Source: Variovorax paradoxus (GTDB lineage Bacteria; Pseudomonadota; Gammaproteobacteria; Burkholderiales; Burkholderiaceae_C). From it: 64,000 bases of DNA. The notes below the pieces were generated by a model. The model had not been told where the DNA came from and did no database searches. It saw only the letters and a list, made by a program, of their open reading frames with translations. This document shows, in pieces, positions 36,493-46,300 of the stretch (positions are counted from its first letter, which is position 1; each line of letters begins with the position of its first letter). The position numbers and the translations under genes were made by a program. The stretch spans positions 3,284,001 to 3,348,000 of the forward strand of contig NZ_CP102931.1 in NCBI RefSeq assembly GCF_024734665.1, written 5' to 3'.

Positions 36493-38826
36493 ATGAACGC
36501 GCGTTGGCAACCTACGCTTCCCGCACCCGCGGCAGCCCCCGTGACGGTGCTCGAGACCACCGCCTGGACCCGGGAATCCCGGTTCCACGAATACCTCGAC
36601 ATCCTGATCGACAGCCGCTGGCTGATTGCCATCATCGCGGCACTGGCCCTGTTGGTGGGCGTGGGCTACGCGCTGTTCGGCCAGCGCATGTACGAGGCCA
36701 ACATCCTCATCCAGGTCGAGGACCCCGACCGCTCGGGCGGCAACTTCCCAGGTGACGCCAACGGCGGCGGGGGCATCAGCGTGAAGACGTCGACCGCCGG
36801 CGAGACCGAGATCCTGCGCTCGCGCATGGTGCTCGGCCAGGCCATGGAGAACACCAAGCTCTTCATCAGCGCCAAGCCGCTCTACACGCCGGTGGTGGGC
36901 GAGTTCCTCGCGCGGCATTCGAGCCATCTCTCCACCCCCGGCATCTTCGGCATGGGCAACTACGTCTCGGGCACCGAGCAGATTGCCGTGGCGCAGATGG
37001 ACGTGCCGAGCGCATTCGAGGGCAAGAAGTTCACGCTGATCGCGGGCGAAGGCGGCAACTACACGCTGACCAACCCGGACCTGGAAACGCCGCTGACTGG
37101 CAAGGCCGGCGTGCCGCTGGATGCCACCGTGCCCGGCGGCGCACTGCACCTGCTGGTGGGTTCGTTCGAGGCCCAGCCCGGCGGCGCCTTCGAGCTGGTG
37201 CGCTACTCGAAGCAGCTCACCCTGCTGGGGCTGCAGAAAGACCTGCGCGTGGTCGAGAAAGGCAAGCAATCCGGCGTGATGGACGTCAGCCTGCAGGCCG
37301 AGAACCGCGGCCAGCTGGCCAACGTGCTCAACGAGATCTCGCGCCTGTACGTGCGCCAGAACATCGACCAGAAGACGGTGCAGGCCGAGCGCGCGCTGTC
37401 CTTCCTGGGCACCGAACTGCCCAAGTTCAAGCAGCAGCTGGAACAGTCGGAAGACGCCTACAACCAGTACCGCAACCAGAACGGCACCATCAACCTGGAC
37501 GACGAGGCCCGCAATGCCCTGGCGCAGAACGTGGACCTGCAGGCCAAGCTGCTCGATGCGAAGCAGAAGCGGCTGGACCTGGTGGGCCGCTTTACTTCCG
37601 CGCACCCCATGGTGCAGACGCTTGACTCGCAGATCGCTTCGCTGAAGAAGGAACTCGGCGCGGTCGACGGTCGCATCCGCCGCATGCCCATGCTGCAGCA
37701 GAACTCGCTGCGCATGCAGCGCGACATCAAGGTCAACACCGACCTCTACGCGACGCTTCTGAACAGCTCGCTGCAGATGCGGCTGGCCAAGGAAGGCAAG
37801 GTTGCCAACGTGCGCGTGCTCGACCAGGCCCTGCTGGCCGAGAAGCCCGTGCGGCCGAAGCCGCTGATCGTCATCGCTCTGGCGCTGGCGGGCGGCCTGT
37901 TCCTCGGCGGCGCCGCGGCGTTGGCGCGCAAGAACCTGAAGCGCTCCATCGGCAACCCCGAGGACATCGAGGCCGTCACAGGCCTGAGCGTGTACAGCAC
38001 GATTCCGCTGAGCACCCAGCAGCGCGTGCTCGACCGCGCCATCCGCACCGGCAAACCCGGCGTCAAGGTGCTGGCAGCGCTGCATGTGGAAGACCCTGCG
38101 CTGGAAGGCCTGCGCCGCCTGCGCACCACGCTGCAGTACGCGATGCTGGGCGCGCCCAACAACCGGGTGCTCATCTCCAGCGCCACGGCCGGCGCGGGCA
38201 AGACATTCGTGTCGTCGAACTTCGCCACGCTGCTCGCATCCTCGGGCAAGCGCGTGCTGCTGATCGACGGCGACCTGCGCCGCGGCAGCCTGAGCGAGGA
38301 GTTCGGCCTGCAGCGCAAGAACGGCCTGTCCGACGTGCTCGCCGGCGGCGTGCCGCTCGAGCAGGGCATCCACCACCGCGTGCTGCTGAACCTGGACGTG
38401 ATGAGCGCTGGCACGCTGCATCCAGACCCCGCCGGCCTGATGGCCAGTGATGCTTTCGAGCACACGCTGGCAACGCTTTCCGCACGCTACGACGTGGTGA
38501 TCGTCGATGCGCCTCCCACGCTGCTGGCGTCGGAGACCGCCACTATGGCGCCGAGCATGGGCACGCTGCTGCTGGTGGCCCGGGCCGACAGCAGCGAGAT
38601 GGGCGAGCTGGTGGAAAGCGCCAAGCGCCTGGCCCACGTGGGCGCGGCCTTCCACGGCGTGGTGTTCAACGCGGTGGACACCTCGCGGCGCCAGCACCGC
38701 AGCTATGGCTACGGCTACTACGGCTATGCCCCGGCCACAACAACACGCAGCGAACCCCACTACGCGCTGGACACGGCCGACACCGTCATGCCCAAACGCA
38801 TCGAACCGGAGCACGCGACATCATGA
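36493..38826 (+). CDS. Wzc-like chain-length regulator and tyrosine autokinase
   Basis: A 777-residue protein (ATG at 36493 after AAGGTGA). A Wzz N-terminal part has a first membrane helix (WLIAIIAALALLVGVGYALFG) and a long periplasmic coiled coil. A second helix (LIVIALALAGGLFLGGAAALA) is followed by a BY-kinase domain: Walker A SATAGAGKT, A' LLIDGDLRRG and B VVIVDAPP. A Tyr cluster (SYGYGYYGYAP) near the end is the usual autophosphorylation site. It overlaps the next gene by four bases (ATGA). Confidence 0.94.
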   Translation: MNARWQPTLPAPAAAPVTVLETTAWTRESRFHEYLDILIDSRWLIAIIAALALLVGVGYALFGQRMYEANILIQVEDPDRSGGNFPGDANGGGGISVKTSTAGETEILRSRMVLGQAMENTKLFISAKPLYTPVVGEFLARHSSHLSTPGIFGMGNYVSGTEQIAVAQMDVPSAFEGKKFTLIAGEGGNYTLTNPDLETPLTGKAGVPLDATVPGGALHLLVGSFEAQPGGAFELVRYSKQLTLLGLQKDLRVVEKGKQSGVMDVSLQAENRGQLANVLNEISRLYVRQNIDQKTVQAERALSFLGTELPKFKQQLEQSEDAYNQYRNQNGTINLDDEARNALAQNVDLQAKLLDAKQKRLDLVGRFTSAHPMVQTLDSQIASLKKELGAVDGRIRRMPMLQQNSLRMQRDIKVNTDLYATLLNSSLQMRLAKEGKVANVRVLDQALLAEKPVRPKPLIVIALALAGGLFLGGAAALARKNLKRSIGNPEDIEAVTGLSVYSTIPLSTQQRVLDRAIRTGKPGVKVLAALHVEDPALEGLRRLRTTLQYAMLGAPNNRVLISSATAGAGKTFVSSNFATLLASSGKRVLLIDGDLRRGSLSEEFGLQRKNGLSDVLAGGVPLEQGIHHRVLLNLDVMSAGTLHPDPAGLMASDAFEHTLATLSARYDVVIVDAPPTLLASETATMAPSMGTLLLVARADSSEMGELVESAKRLAHVGAAFHGVVFNAVDTSRRQHRSYGYGYYGYAPATTTRSEPHYALDTADTVMPKRIEPEHATS

Positions 38827-39539
38827 GCACGATTCGATCGACCACCTCCGCAGGGCGAGGAACAGGTGGCTCGGCGCCCAACACGGCTGCCAACACGGCT
38901 GCGTACGGGCCGCTCGGCGGCTCGCCCTGGCTGCGCCATGCCAAGCGCGCGGCCGACATCCTGATGGCCGGCTCGTTCTTCGTTTTCTTCGGCTGGGCCT
39001 ACGCGCTCATCTGGCTCGGCGTGCTCTACACCTCGGGCGGCCCGGCCATCTACATGCAGCCGCGCTACGGCAAGGACGGGCGCGTCTTCAAGTTCTACAA
39101 GTTCCGCTCGATGGTGGCCGACGCCGACGCGGTGCTGGCGCGCCACCTGCGCGAGAACGAGGCCGCGCGGCGCGAATGGGCGATCTACCAGAAGCTGGTG
39201 CACGACCCGCGCATCACCCGCTTCGGCGCCTTCCTGCGCAAGTACAGCATCGACGAATTCCCGCAGTTCTGGAACGTGCTCAAGGGCGACATGAGCATGG
39301 TCGGCCCGCGCCCCTGCATGTTCACGCAGAAGGATCTGTACGGCGACTACTGGGACCACTACTGCGCCGTGCGCCCGGGCATCACGGGCCTGTGGCAGAT
39401 CAGCGGGCGCAACGAGATCAGCTACCGCCGCCGCGCCGCGATGGACGCCGAGTACGTGGCCCACCTGTCGTTGTGGCGGGACCTCGGGATCCTGCTGAAG
39501 ACCTTCGGCGTGGTGACCGGTGCGCGCGGGTCGCGCTAG
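38823..39539 (+). CDS. ExoY/WcaJ-type undecaprenyl-phosphate sugar-1-phosphate transferase
   Basis: A 238-residue priming transferase of the short ExoY type (one membrane helix, then the conserved core [43 protein letters not shown] and [18 protein letters not shown]). It loads the first sugar phosphate onto undecaprenyl phosphate; whether that is glucose or galactose cannot be told. The gene overlaps wzc. Confidence 0.93.
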   Translation: MSTIRSTTSAGRGTGGSAPNTAANTAAYGPLGGSPWLRHAKRAADILMAGSFFVFFGWAYALIWLGVLYTSGGPAIYMQPRYGKDGRVFKFYKFRSMVADADAVLARHLRENEAARREWAIYQKLVHDPRITRFGAFLRKYSIDEFPQFWNVLKGDMSMVGPRPCMFTQKDLYGDYWDHYCAVRPGITGLWQISGRNEISYRRRAAMDAEYVAHLSLWRDLGILLKTFGVVTGARGSR

Positions 39540-39618
39540 CCACGGCCATCACCTTTCCTTTCGATTTCTTTCGATTTCGTCTCCCTCGAACTTCATCAAC
39601 CTCTTCACGAAAGCTCAT

Positions 39619-40617
39619 ATGCGTATCTTTGTTGCAGGTCATCGCGGCATGGTGGGTCAGGCGACGTCAAGGCGCCTGCGCGAACTGGGCCACGACGTGG
39701 TGACGCGAACCCACAGCGAACTCGACCTTCTCGACCAGGCGGCCGTGGCCCGTTTCTTCTCGACGGAGCAGATCGACCAGGTCTACCTGGCGGCGGCCAA
39801 GGTCGGCGGCATCCACGCCAACATGACCTACCCGGCGCAGTTCATCTACGAGAACCTGGCGATCGCCACCAACGTGACGCACCAGGCATTCGTTTCGGGC
39901 GTGAAGCGGCTGCTGTTCCTCGGCTCCAGCTGCATCTACCCGCGCATGGCGGAGCAGCCGATCCGCGAGGAATACTTGCTCAACGGCAAGCTCGAACCCA
40001 CCAACGAGCCCTATGCGATCGCCAAGATCGCAGGCCTCAAGCTGTGCGAGAGCTACAACCGCCAGTACGGCGCCACGCACGGCATCGACTACCGCAGCGT
40101 GATGCCGACCAACCTGTATGGCCCCGGCGACAACTACCACCTTGAAAACAGCCACGTGGTGCCGGCGCTGATCCAGCGCTTTCACCTGGCAAAGATCAGC
40201 AATGCGCCAAGCGTGCTGATCTGGGGCAGCGGCCGCGCGCGGCGCGAGTTTTTGTACGTCGACGACATGGTCGAGGGCTGCATCGAGGTGATGAACCTGT
40301 CGCGCGCCGAATACGACCGGCAGACCGACGCGATGCGCGGGCACATCAACCTCGGCACCGGCGAAGACGTGTCGATCGCCGAGCTCACCGAGCTGATCCG
40401 CGACGTGGTGGGCTACACCGGCGCCATCCGCTACGACCTCGCGCAGCCCGATGGCGCGCCGAGAAAGCTGCTCGACGTGTCGCGCGCCAGCAGCCTCGGA
40501 TGGCACGCGACGGTATCGCTGGCCGAAGGGCTTGGCCGCACCTACGCCGACTACCAGACGGCGATTCGCCCGGTCGAGGAAATCGACCCGATCCAGACGG
40601 CGCAGGTCGCCGCCTGA
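39619..40617 (+). CDS. fcl: GDP-L-fucose synthase
   Basis: A 332-residue short-chain reductase-epimerase from the ATG at 39619 ([16 protein letters not shown], the Rossmann GxxGxxG). It has the catalytic set with [19 protein letters not shown] and [13 protein letters not shown] (YxxxK), and the fucose-synthase [10 protein letters not shown] segment. It converts GDP-4-keto-6-deoxymannose to GDP-L-fucose. The preceding enzyme, GDP-mannose 4,6-dehydratase, is not in the window and must be encoded elsewhere. Confidence 0.93.
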   Translation: MRIFVAGHRGMVGQATSRRLRELGHDVVTRTHSELDLLDQAAVARFFSTEQIDQVYLAAAKVGGIHANMTYPAQFIYENLAIATNVTHQAFVSGVKRLLFLGSSCIYPRMAEQPIREEYLLNGKLEPTNEPYAIAKIAGLKLCESYNRQYGATHGIDYRSVMPTNLYGPGDNYHLENSHVVPALIQRFHLAKISNAPSVLIWGSGRARREFLYVDDMVEGCIEVMNLSRAEYDRQTDAMRGHINLGTGEDVSIAELTELIRDVVGYTGAIRYDLAQPDGAPRKLLDVSRASSLGWHATVSLAEGLGRTYADYQTAIRPVEEIDPIQTAQVAA

Positions 40618-40651
40618 GCCAACCCGGCAGCCACACCACAGCAGGCCCACC

Positions 40652-41977
40652 ATGCGAACCCTCTCCTTCTGGTCCGGCATCGTCTGCGCCATGCTGTGCG
40701 GCCTGGTCGACCCCGTGTGGGGCTATGCGGCGGTGTGTGCGCTGTCGCTGATTCAGCTCTCGCTGCTGGGCTCCTCGGGCTCCAGCGTGTTCCTGCTGAT
40801 CCATTACGCGACGATCCTCACGTACTTCTCGATCGCGCCGGCGATGCAGATCTCGCACGACGTGGAGTTCTGGGAGGCCGGCGTGATGAGCACGGCGGCG
40901 CACACGCAGGCGCTGATGCTCCTGCTGCTGTACATGGCGGGTGTGGAGGCCGCGCGGCTGGGCGTGCCCGACGTACCCGCGCACCTGCCCGGGGGGCACG
41001 ACCGGCGCCTGGTCGGCGTGGCCCATCCTCTTCTTCTGCTGCTGAGCTGCTCGCTCGCGGCCTTCGCCACGCTGTTCATCAAGCCCGAGCTCAACTTCGT
41101 GGCGCGCGGCCTCACTGGTACCAGTGGCGGCGAAGAGAACGTGCCGATCGACTTCATCTTCTATTCCACGCTGCCCAAGCTGGTGGTGCTGATGTGCTTC
41201 GTGGCCCTGGCCATCCACGCTGTGCGCCGTCGCACGCTGTGGTCCTGGTGCGCGGCAGGCCTGGCGTTCGGCCTGGCGTTGGCTGCAGCCAACCCGGTGA
41301 ACACGGCGCGGCAGGTCTTGCTGATCGGGCTGCTGCCGCTGCTCATCCACGCCCTGGGGCGCAGCCGGCGCTGGCTGCTCGGCAGCGTGATCTTCGGCTC
41401 CATCGCGGGCCTGGGCCCGGTGCTGAACCTGATCTCGCGCGGCAGCTTCTGGGGCGAGGAGCTCACGACCTTTCCGTTCAGCCAGGACTTCGACGCCATG
41501 TTCGTGGTCGCGGGCATCCTGGAGCGCGCACCCATTCCCGATCTCGGCTGGGGCCGCTACCTGCTCTCGGCGTTCTCGTTCTTCCTGCCGCGCGATCTGA
41601 AGATGTTCCCGGACTTCGACCCACTCGGCTGGTCGGCCATCCTGGGCAACTTCTCGCAGAGCAACCTGTCGCTGCCACCCTTCACCACGGCGTATTTCGA
41701 CTTCGGGTTGGCGGGGCCGGCGCTGTTCGGCTATGCGATCTCGGCGGGCTTTCGCGTGGTCGACCGCGCCATCGATCCGAACCGGCCGTTGTCGGGCTCC
41801 TACCTGTCGGCACTGGTGCTGCTCGCCGCCTACGTGCCGTTCATGCGCGGCCCGATCCTGGGCTGGGGACCGTTCGCGGTTTCGGGCCTGATCGCCGCCG
41901 TCATTGCCGGCGCCCTGAGTTCCCGCGCCCGCCGGCCGCTGCCGCGCGCGGTGCGTCACGGCCTTCCGAGTGCGTGA
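40652..41977 (+). CDS. Wzy-like oligosaccharide repeat-unit polymerase
   Basis: A 441-residue protein (ATG at 40652) with about ten hydrophobic segments and no other recognisable domain, typical of Wzy/O-antigen-type polymerases. The large loop with QTS-like polar segments and the RGPILGWGPFAVSG tail fit. Its place between fcl and the glycosyltransferases supports the call. Family assignment rests on topology and context. Confidence 0.7.
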   Translation: MRTLSFWSGIVCAMLCGLVDPVWGYAAVCALSLIQLSLLGSSGSSVFLLIHYATILTYFSIAPAMQISHDVEFWEAGVMSTAAHTQALMLLLLYMAGVEAARLGVPDVPAHLPGGHDRRLVGVAHPLLLLLSCSLAAFATLFIKPELNFVARGLTGTSGGEENVPIDFIFYSTLPKLVVLMCFVALAIHAVRRRTLWSWCAAGLAFGLALAAANPVNTARQVLLIGLLPLLIHALGRSRRWLLGSVIFGSIAGLGPVLNLISRGSFWGEELTTFPFSQDFDAMFVVAGILERAPIPDLGWGRYLLSAFSFFLPRDLKMFPDFDPLGWSAILGNFSQSNLSLPPFTTAYFDFGLAGPALFGYAISAGFRVVDRAIDPNRPLSGSYLSALVLLAAYVPFMRGPILGWGPFAVSGLIAAVIAGALSSRARRPLPRAVRHGLPSA

Positions 41978-41988
41978 GGACGTCGCAC

Positions 41989-43086
41989 ATGGCCACCTAC
42001 CTCTACTACGACACCGTGCGCCTGAACAAGGCGGCCGGCGGCGTGCTCAACGTGTCCGAGGTGCTGCTGCGCCACATGCGGATGTCGCGGGACGACCGCA
42101 TCGAGCCGGTCAGCGAGCGGCATCCGCGCATCTACGCGCTGGCGCAGCGCCTGAAGATCAGCCGCTTCGTGCTCGACACGCTGCTCTACAACTTCCACTA
42201 CCTGCGCGCGCTGCTCATGGGCGAGCAGCTGTTCTCGGTGTTTCCCAACTACTTCCTGCCGCTGACGCTGTTCGGGCGGCATCGCGATTCGATCGTCATC
42301 GTCCATGACCTGCAGTACAAGGCCTACCCGCAGTACTTCAGGCGCAGCAAGCGGCTCTTCCTCGATTGGAGCCTGTGGCGCGCGGCGCACAGCGCGGCGG
42401 ACGTGGTCTTCATCAGCCGCAGCAGCCAACTGGACTTCGAGCGCCACTTCGGCCGCTGCGAGCATTCGGCTGTGATCTTCAACCCGGTGGACGCGCCCCG
42501 GGTCGCGGCGGCACCCACTACACCGGGTGCAGCAACGGATGCGGCCCCGGGCGAGCGCTACCTCATCGCGGCCTACCACTACTACCCGCACAAGAATTTC
42601 GGCGGCATCCTCGCCCTCTTCGAGCGCATGAAGCGCGCGGGCCTGGTCGACTACCTCGACATCACCGGCAACGGCGCGGCCGATGTCGAGCGCATGGTGG
42701 CCGCGCTGGCGCCCGAGGTGCGTGGCTCGGTGCGGCACCGGGGGCTGGTGTCGCGCGACGAACTGCTGCGGCTGTACCAGGGCGCCACCGCGTTCATCTC
42801 GCTGTCTACCTTCGAGGGCTTCAACCTCTCGGCGGCCGAGGCAGCAACGCTGGGCGTGCCGCTGCTGCTGTCGGACATTCCGGTGCATCGCGAGCTGTTC
42901 GCGGACTACGGCTTCTTCGTGGGCAGCGCTGCCAGCGACCCGTACCAGCTGGCCAAGCACCTCGCGCGCCACGAGCGCACGCATCCGGTGTGGGTCCATG
43001 CCACTGCCTGCGCGCCAGCCGCGGTCGCGGGGCGCTATCTCATGCTCAAGCGCGGCGCGCTGTCGCTCGCCCGGGCCATGCCATGA
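41989..43086 (+). CDS. Glycosyltransferase family 4-like protein
   Basis: A 365-residue GT-B glycosyltransferase from the ATG at 41989. The N-lobe begins MATYLYYDTVRLNKAAGGVLNVSEVLL; the C-lobe has YLIAAYHYYPHKNFGGILALFERM and the donor-site block FISLSTFEGFNLSAAEAATLGVPLLLSDIPVHREL (retaining GT4, Glu of EGFNLSAAE). It adds a sugar to the lipid-linked EPS repeat. The stop overlaps the next ATG. Confidence 0.85.
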   Translation: MATYLYYDTVRLNKAAGGVLNVSEVLLRHMRMSRDDRIEPVSERHPRIYALAQRLKISRFVLDTLLYNFHYLRALLMGEQLFSVFPNYFLPLTLFGRHRDSIVIVHDLQYKAYPQYFRRSKRLFLDWSLWRAAHSAADVVFISRSSQLDFERHFGRCEHSAVIFNPVDAPRVAAAPTTPGAATDAAPGERYLIAAYHYYPHKNFGGILALFERMKRAGLVDYLDITGNGAADVERMVAALAPEVRGSVRHRGLVSRDELLRLYQGATAFISLSTFEGFNLSAAEAATLGVPLLLSDIPVHRELFADYGFFVGSAASDPYQLAKHLARHERTHPVWVHATACAPAAVAGRYLMLKRGALSLARAMP

Positions 43087-44042
43087 CGAAATGGCCGTTC
43101 CCCGCGATGCGTTTTCTTGCAGCGCTGCTGTTGCTGGCAGTGATGCCGCTGGCCGGCCGCGCGCAACCCGCGGGCACATCGGCGGGCGCCCCGATGCCGG
43201 GCTTCGGCGTGATGGTGCATTACCTGCCCGACAAGCAGTCGATCAACGAGATCAAGCGTTTCGACGTCGAGGCCTTCGCGTCGACGCTCGCGGACATGCG
43301 CGCTTCGCACCTGATCCTGACGCTGGGCCAGAACAACGGCCAGTACATCGCGCCCAATGCCGCGCTCGAAGTGCTCTGCCCGGGCAGCGCCGCGAACCGC
43401 TCGCCACGCGACCTGCCGATGGAAATCGGCCAGGCGCTGCGCAAGCGCGGCATCTCGCTGATCCTCTACCTGCCGTTTCGTGCGCCGCAGGCAGACCCCG
43501 CGCTGATGGATTGCCTGGGCGACGTGTCCGAGCAGGAGCCGCCGCCCGCACGCTTCATCGCCGCCTGGTCGAGCGTGATCCGCGACTGGTCGGAGCGCTA
43601 CGGCTCGCTCGTGAGCGGCTGGTGGTTCGACGGCACCTACAACACGAAGGGCATCACGCCCGCCGGCTGGGAAATGCTGTGCAGCGCGGCCCGCACGGGC
43701 GCTACCAACCGCTGGCTGGCCTTCAACGCGGGCGAAGGCGCGGAGCGCTTCAGCGTCAAGTCGGCGCCCTGCCAGAACCTGATGGCCGGCGAATACATGC
43801 AACCACCCGCGCACCTCACCGCCCCGCCGTCGGAGCTCGCGCTCCATGTGCTGACGCCATTGAGCGCCTCGTGGGGCCGCGAGGCGCCGGCGCGCTTCAC
43901 GGCGGCGCAGTTGCGCAGCTGGATTTCGGAAGCGGCCGCCGTGCGCGGCCTCTTCACGCTGGACATGCCCATCGACGCCGCCGGCCGCTTTCTTCCCGCG
44001 CACGTCGCGCTGATGAAGAGCGTTACGGCGCGCAAGCCCTGA
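43083..44042 (+). CDS. Secreted GH29/alpha-fucosidase-like protein
   Basis: A 319-residue protein with a signal peptide (FLAALLLLAVMPLAGRAQ). The core is a TIM-barrel-like sequence with FGVMVHYLPDKQSINEIKRFD, ASHLILTLGQNNGQYIAPN and VSGWWFDGTYNTKG. The WFDG segment resembles the nucleophile Asp region of GH29 fucosidases. The protein is shorter than typical GH29 enzymes and has no carbohydrate-binding domain. With fcl three genes upstream, a role in trimming or remodelling fucose in the polymer is plausible. Confidence 0.65.
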   Translation: MTKWPFPAMRFLAALLLLAVMPLAGRAQPAGTSAGAPMPGFGVMVHYLPDKQSINEIKRFDVEAFASTLADMRASHLILTLGQNNGQYIAPNAALEVLCPGSAANRSPRDLPMEIGQALRKRGISLILYLPFRAPQADPALMDCLGDVSEQEPPPARFIAAWSSVIRDWSERYGSLVSGWWFDGTYNTKGITPAGWEMLCSAARTGATNRWLAFNAGEGAERFSVKSAPCQNLMAGEYMQPPAHLTAPPSELALHVLTPLSASWGREAPARFTAAQLRSWISEAAAVRGLFTLDMPIDAAGRFLPAHVALMKSVTARKP

Positions 44043-44087
44043 ACACAACGAATGCTGTCACATCCCATCAACCCTCAACCAAGCGCC

Positions 44088-45020
44088 ATGAACCCAACCC
44101 TGCCCTTCATCGTCGTGGAAGACCGCCAGAACAAGACCCTCGCGCTGTGCCGCGAATCGGCGGCGCTGGCCGGCGAGCCGCTTTTCGTGCTGTCGGACAC
44201 CGACGCGGGCCCGGCCTACGAACGCTTCTGCCGGTCCTACGTGCATCTGTCGAGCAACCCGCCGGAGTTCGAAAAGATCTGCTTTCGGCGCTACTTTCTC
44301 CTAGCGCAGTTTCTGGAATCCCACCCCGAAGTGCGCGAATTCGTGCTGATCGACAGCGATGTGCTGCTTTTTCAGGGTGCGGCGCCGCATATCGCGCGGC
44401 TTGCGGGCAAGTCCGACTTCTCTGGTTCCTGCATGCAGTCCGCGGACGGCTGGAACCCCTGCCAGATCTCGCCGCACGTGAGCTACTGGACCGCGAACGG
44501 CCTGCGCCGCTTCGTGGCCTACGTGCTCGACAGCTACGCCACCCCCTCGGGCCGCAGGAAGCTGCGTGACATCGCGGGGCGTTTTGCCGCGCGGGGCGTG
44601 CGCGGCGGCGTGTCCGACATGACCCTGCTCTATCTCTGGGCCCACGCCACGGGCAACGACGCTCCCATCAACCGCGTGCTCGACGGCACGGTCATCGACC
44701 ACAACATCAACGGCATGCACAACCTCGTGCGGCGGGAGTTCAAGGTGCTTGGCGGCGCCAAGCGCATTGCGTACCGCGACGGCAAGGCCTGGCTGACGAG
44801 CACCGCCGGCGAACTGACGCGCGTGGTCGCCCTGCACTTCCAGGGCAGCGCCAAGATGGCCATGCCCTTCGCGCTGCGCGGCCACATGCACACCGTGGCG
44901 GCCGTGACCTACGCGCTGCAGATGGCCCGCCGCGCGAAGAACAACGCGTTCCGGGCCGGCGCATTCGTGCGCCGGCTGTTCGACACGGGCCGCGTGTCTC
45001 GCGCCCCGGTCGGCAAGTAA
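44088..45020 (+). CDS. GT-A-like glycosyltransferase, family uncertain
   Basis: A 310-residue soluble protein (ATG at 44088; a start at 44052 is possible). It opens with a strand/loop pattern (FIVVEDRQNKTLALCRESA) and has a DxD-like metal site in EFVLIDSDVLLFQG, followed by polar blocks (GVSDMTLLYLWA) typical of GT-A nucleotide-sugar transferases. No exact family was recognised. It lies between the fucosidase-like gene and the flippase. Confidence 0.6.
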   Translation: MNPTLPFIVVEDRQNKTLALCRESAALAGEPLFVLSDTDAGPAYERFCRSYVHLSSNPPEFEKICFRRYFLLAQFLESHPEVREFVLIDSDVLLFQGAAPHIARLAGKSDFSGSCMQSADGWNPCQISPHVSYWTANGLRRFVAYVLDSYATPSGRRKLRDIAGRFAARGVRGGVSDMTLLYLWAHATGNDAPINRVLDGTVIDHNINGMHNLVRREFKVLGGAKRIAYRDGKAWLTSTAGELTRVVALHFQGSAKMAMPFALRGHMHTVAAVTYALQMARRAKNNAFRAGAFVRRLFDTGRVSRAPVGK

Positions 45021-45022
45021 GC

Positions 45023-46300
45023 GTGAAGCCAGCCGACGCCATGAAGCACTTCAGCCTGTCACTTGCTCCGCCCGGCGCGCGCATGGCCTGGCTGTCGGGC
45101 CTGGGCGCGCTCGCTTCGCGGCTGTATGTGTACCTGTCGGGCTTTCTGGCGATCTTCCTGATGGCGGCGAGCATTTCGCCGGCGCGCTTCGGCGAGTACT
45201 CCATTTACCAGTCGGTCATGGAGGTGGCGCTGGTGATGGGCACGCTGGGCAGCTCGCTGCTGTTCTCGCGCAATGCGGCGAGCGTGCCGCCGGGCGTGAC
45301 GCGCGGCGACGTGGTGCGCACGCTGGCCATCGGCCTGCCGCTGGCCACGGTGCTGGTGACGGTGATCCTCACGGTGCAGCACATGCCCGTGGGCGATGCG
45401 CCCTTCCTTCTGCTGGTGGCCACGCTGGCGGTCTTCTCGTTCAACAGCCTGCGGCTCTCGTTCGGTCGCGGCCTCGGCCACGCAGGGCTGCTCAACCTGG
45501 AGGGCGGCATCCGCGCGACCATCCTGGTCGTGGGCATCAGCCTGTGTGTAGCGGTGCGCTTCGACCTGGGCGTGGCGCACCTGCTGCTCATCAACCTGTT
45601 CGCCGTCGTGGTGGTGTGCGTGGCCGTCGGCCTGCCGGGCAACGGCGCAGCGCCACCAGCCGGGCGCGCCGCGCTCGGGTTGGCGTCGCAGGCCGGCGCG
45701 ACGGTGTATTCGCTGCTCATGTTCCTGCTGCGCAAGTCGGACCTGCTCATCGTGGCGTACTTCATGCCGCTGAGCTACGTGGGGGCCTTCAAGCTCGCGT
45801 TCCTGCTGGCCGAGGCGCCGTCGCAGTTCGTGCAGGCCTTCCTGGTCACGAAGACGCCTGCGATGCTGGAGACGGACGCGGGCAACTTCACCGCGGCCAA
45901 GCTGCGCCTGGCGAAGCATTCCTTCCTGCTGGGCTGCGGGCTCTTCGTCGGGCTGGCCGCGCTCATCTCGGTGGCCGCGCCGCTGCTCAAGCTGGGCAAC
46001 GAGGCGCGCACCATCTTCATGTGCATTGCGCCGTACTTCCTGCTGCGCACCTACACGATCCACCACGAGATGGTGCTGTCTCTGAAGACCTCGATGGGCT
46101 CGCTCGGCGCCTGGGCGCTGGTGGAGGTTGCGCTGCGGCTGGCGTCATACGGCGCGGTGGTGATGGTCTTTCCGGACAAGCCGCACTACGTGTTCTTCAT
46201 TGCCTGCGTGACCGACTTCGTGCTGTACGAGACGCGCATGCGCCTGCAATTCGGCTTCTTCCCGATCGTGCGCCTGCTGACGCGGAGGCAGGCATCGTGA
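45023..46300 (+). CDS. Wzx-like polysaccharide flippase (MATE/MOP superfamily)
   Basis: A 425-residue membrane protein with around 12 hydrophobic segments (starting LYVYLSGFLAIFLMAASISPARFGEYSIYQSV). This fits a Wzx-type flippase moving lipid-linked repeats across the inner membrane. A GTG at 45023 and an ATG at 45041 are both possible starts. The stop overlaps the next start codon (GTGA). Confidence 0.85.
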   Translation: MKPADAMKHFSLSLAPPGARMAWLSGLGALASRLYVYLSGFLAIFLMAASISPARFGEYSIYQSVMEVALVMGTLGSSLLFSRNAASVPPGVTRGDVVRTLAIGLPLATVLVTVILTVQHMPVGDAPFLLLVATLAVFSFNSLRLSFGRGLGHAGLLNLEGGIRATILVVGISLCVAVRFDLGVAHLLLINLFAVVVVCVAVGLPGNGAAPPAGRAALGLASQAGATVYSLLMFLLRKSDLLIVAYFMPLSYVGAFKLAFLLAEAPSQFVQAFLVTKTPAMLETDAGNFTAAKLRLAKHSFLLGCGLFVGLAALISVAAPLLKLGNEARTIFMCIAPYFLLRTYTIHHEMVLSLKTSMGSLGAWALVEVALRLASYGAVVMVFPDKPHYVFFIACVTDFVLYETRMRLQFGFFPIVRLLTRRQAS

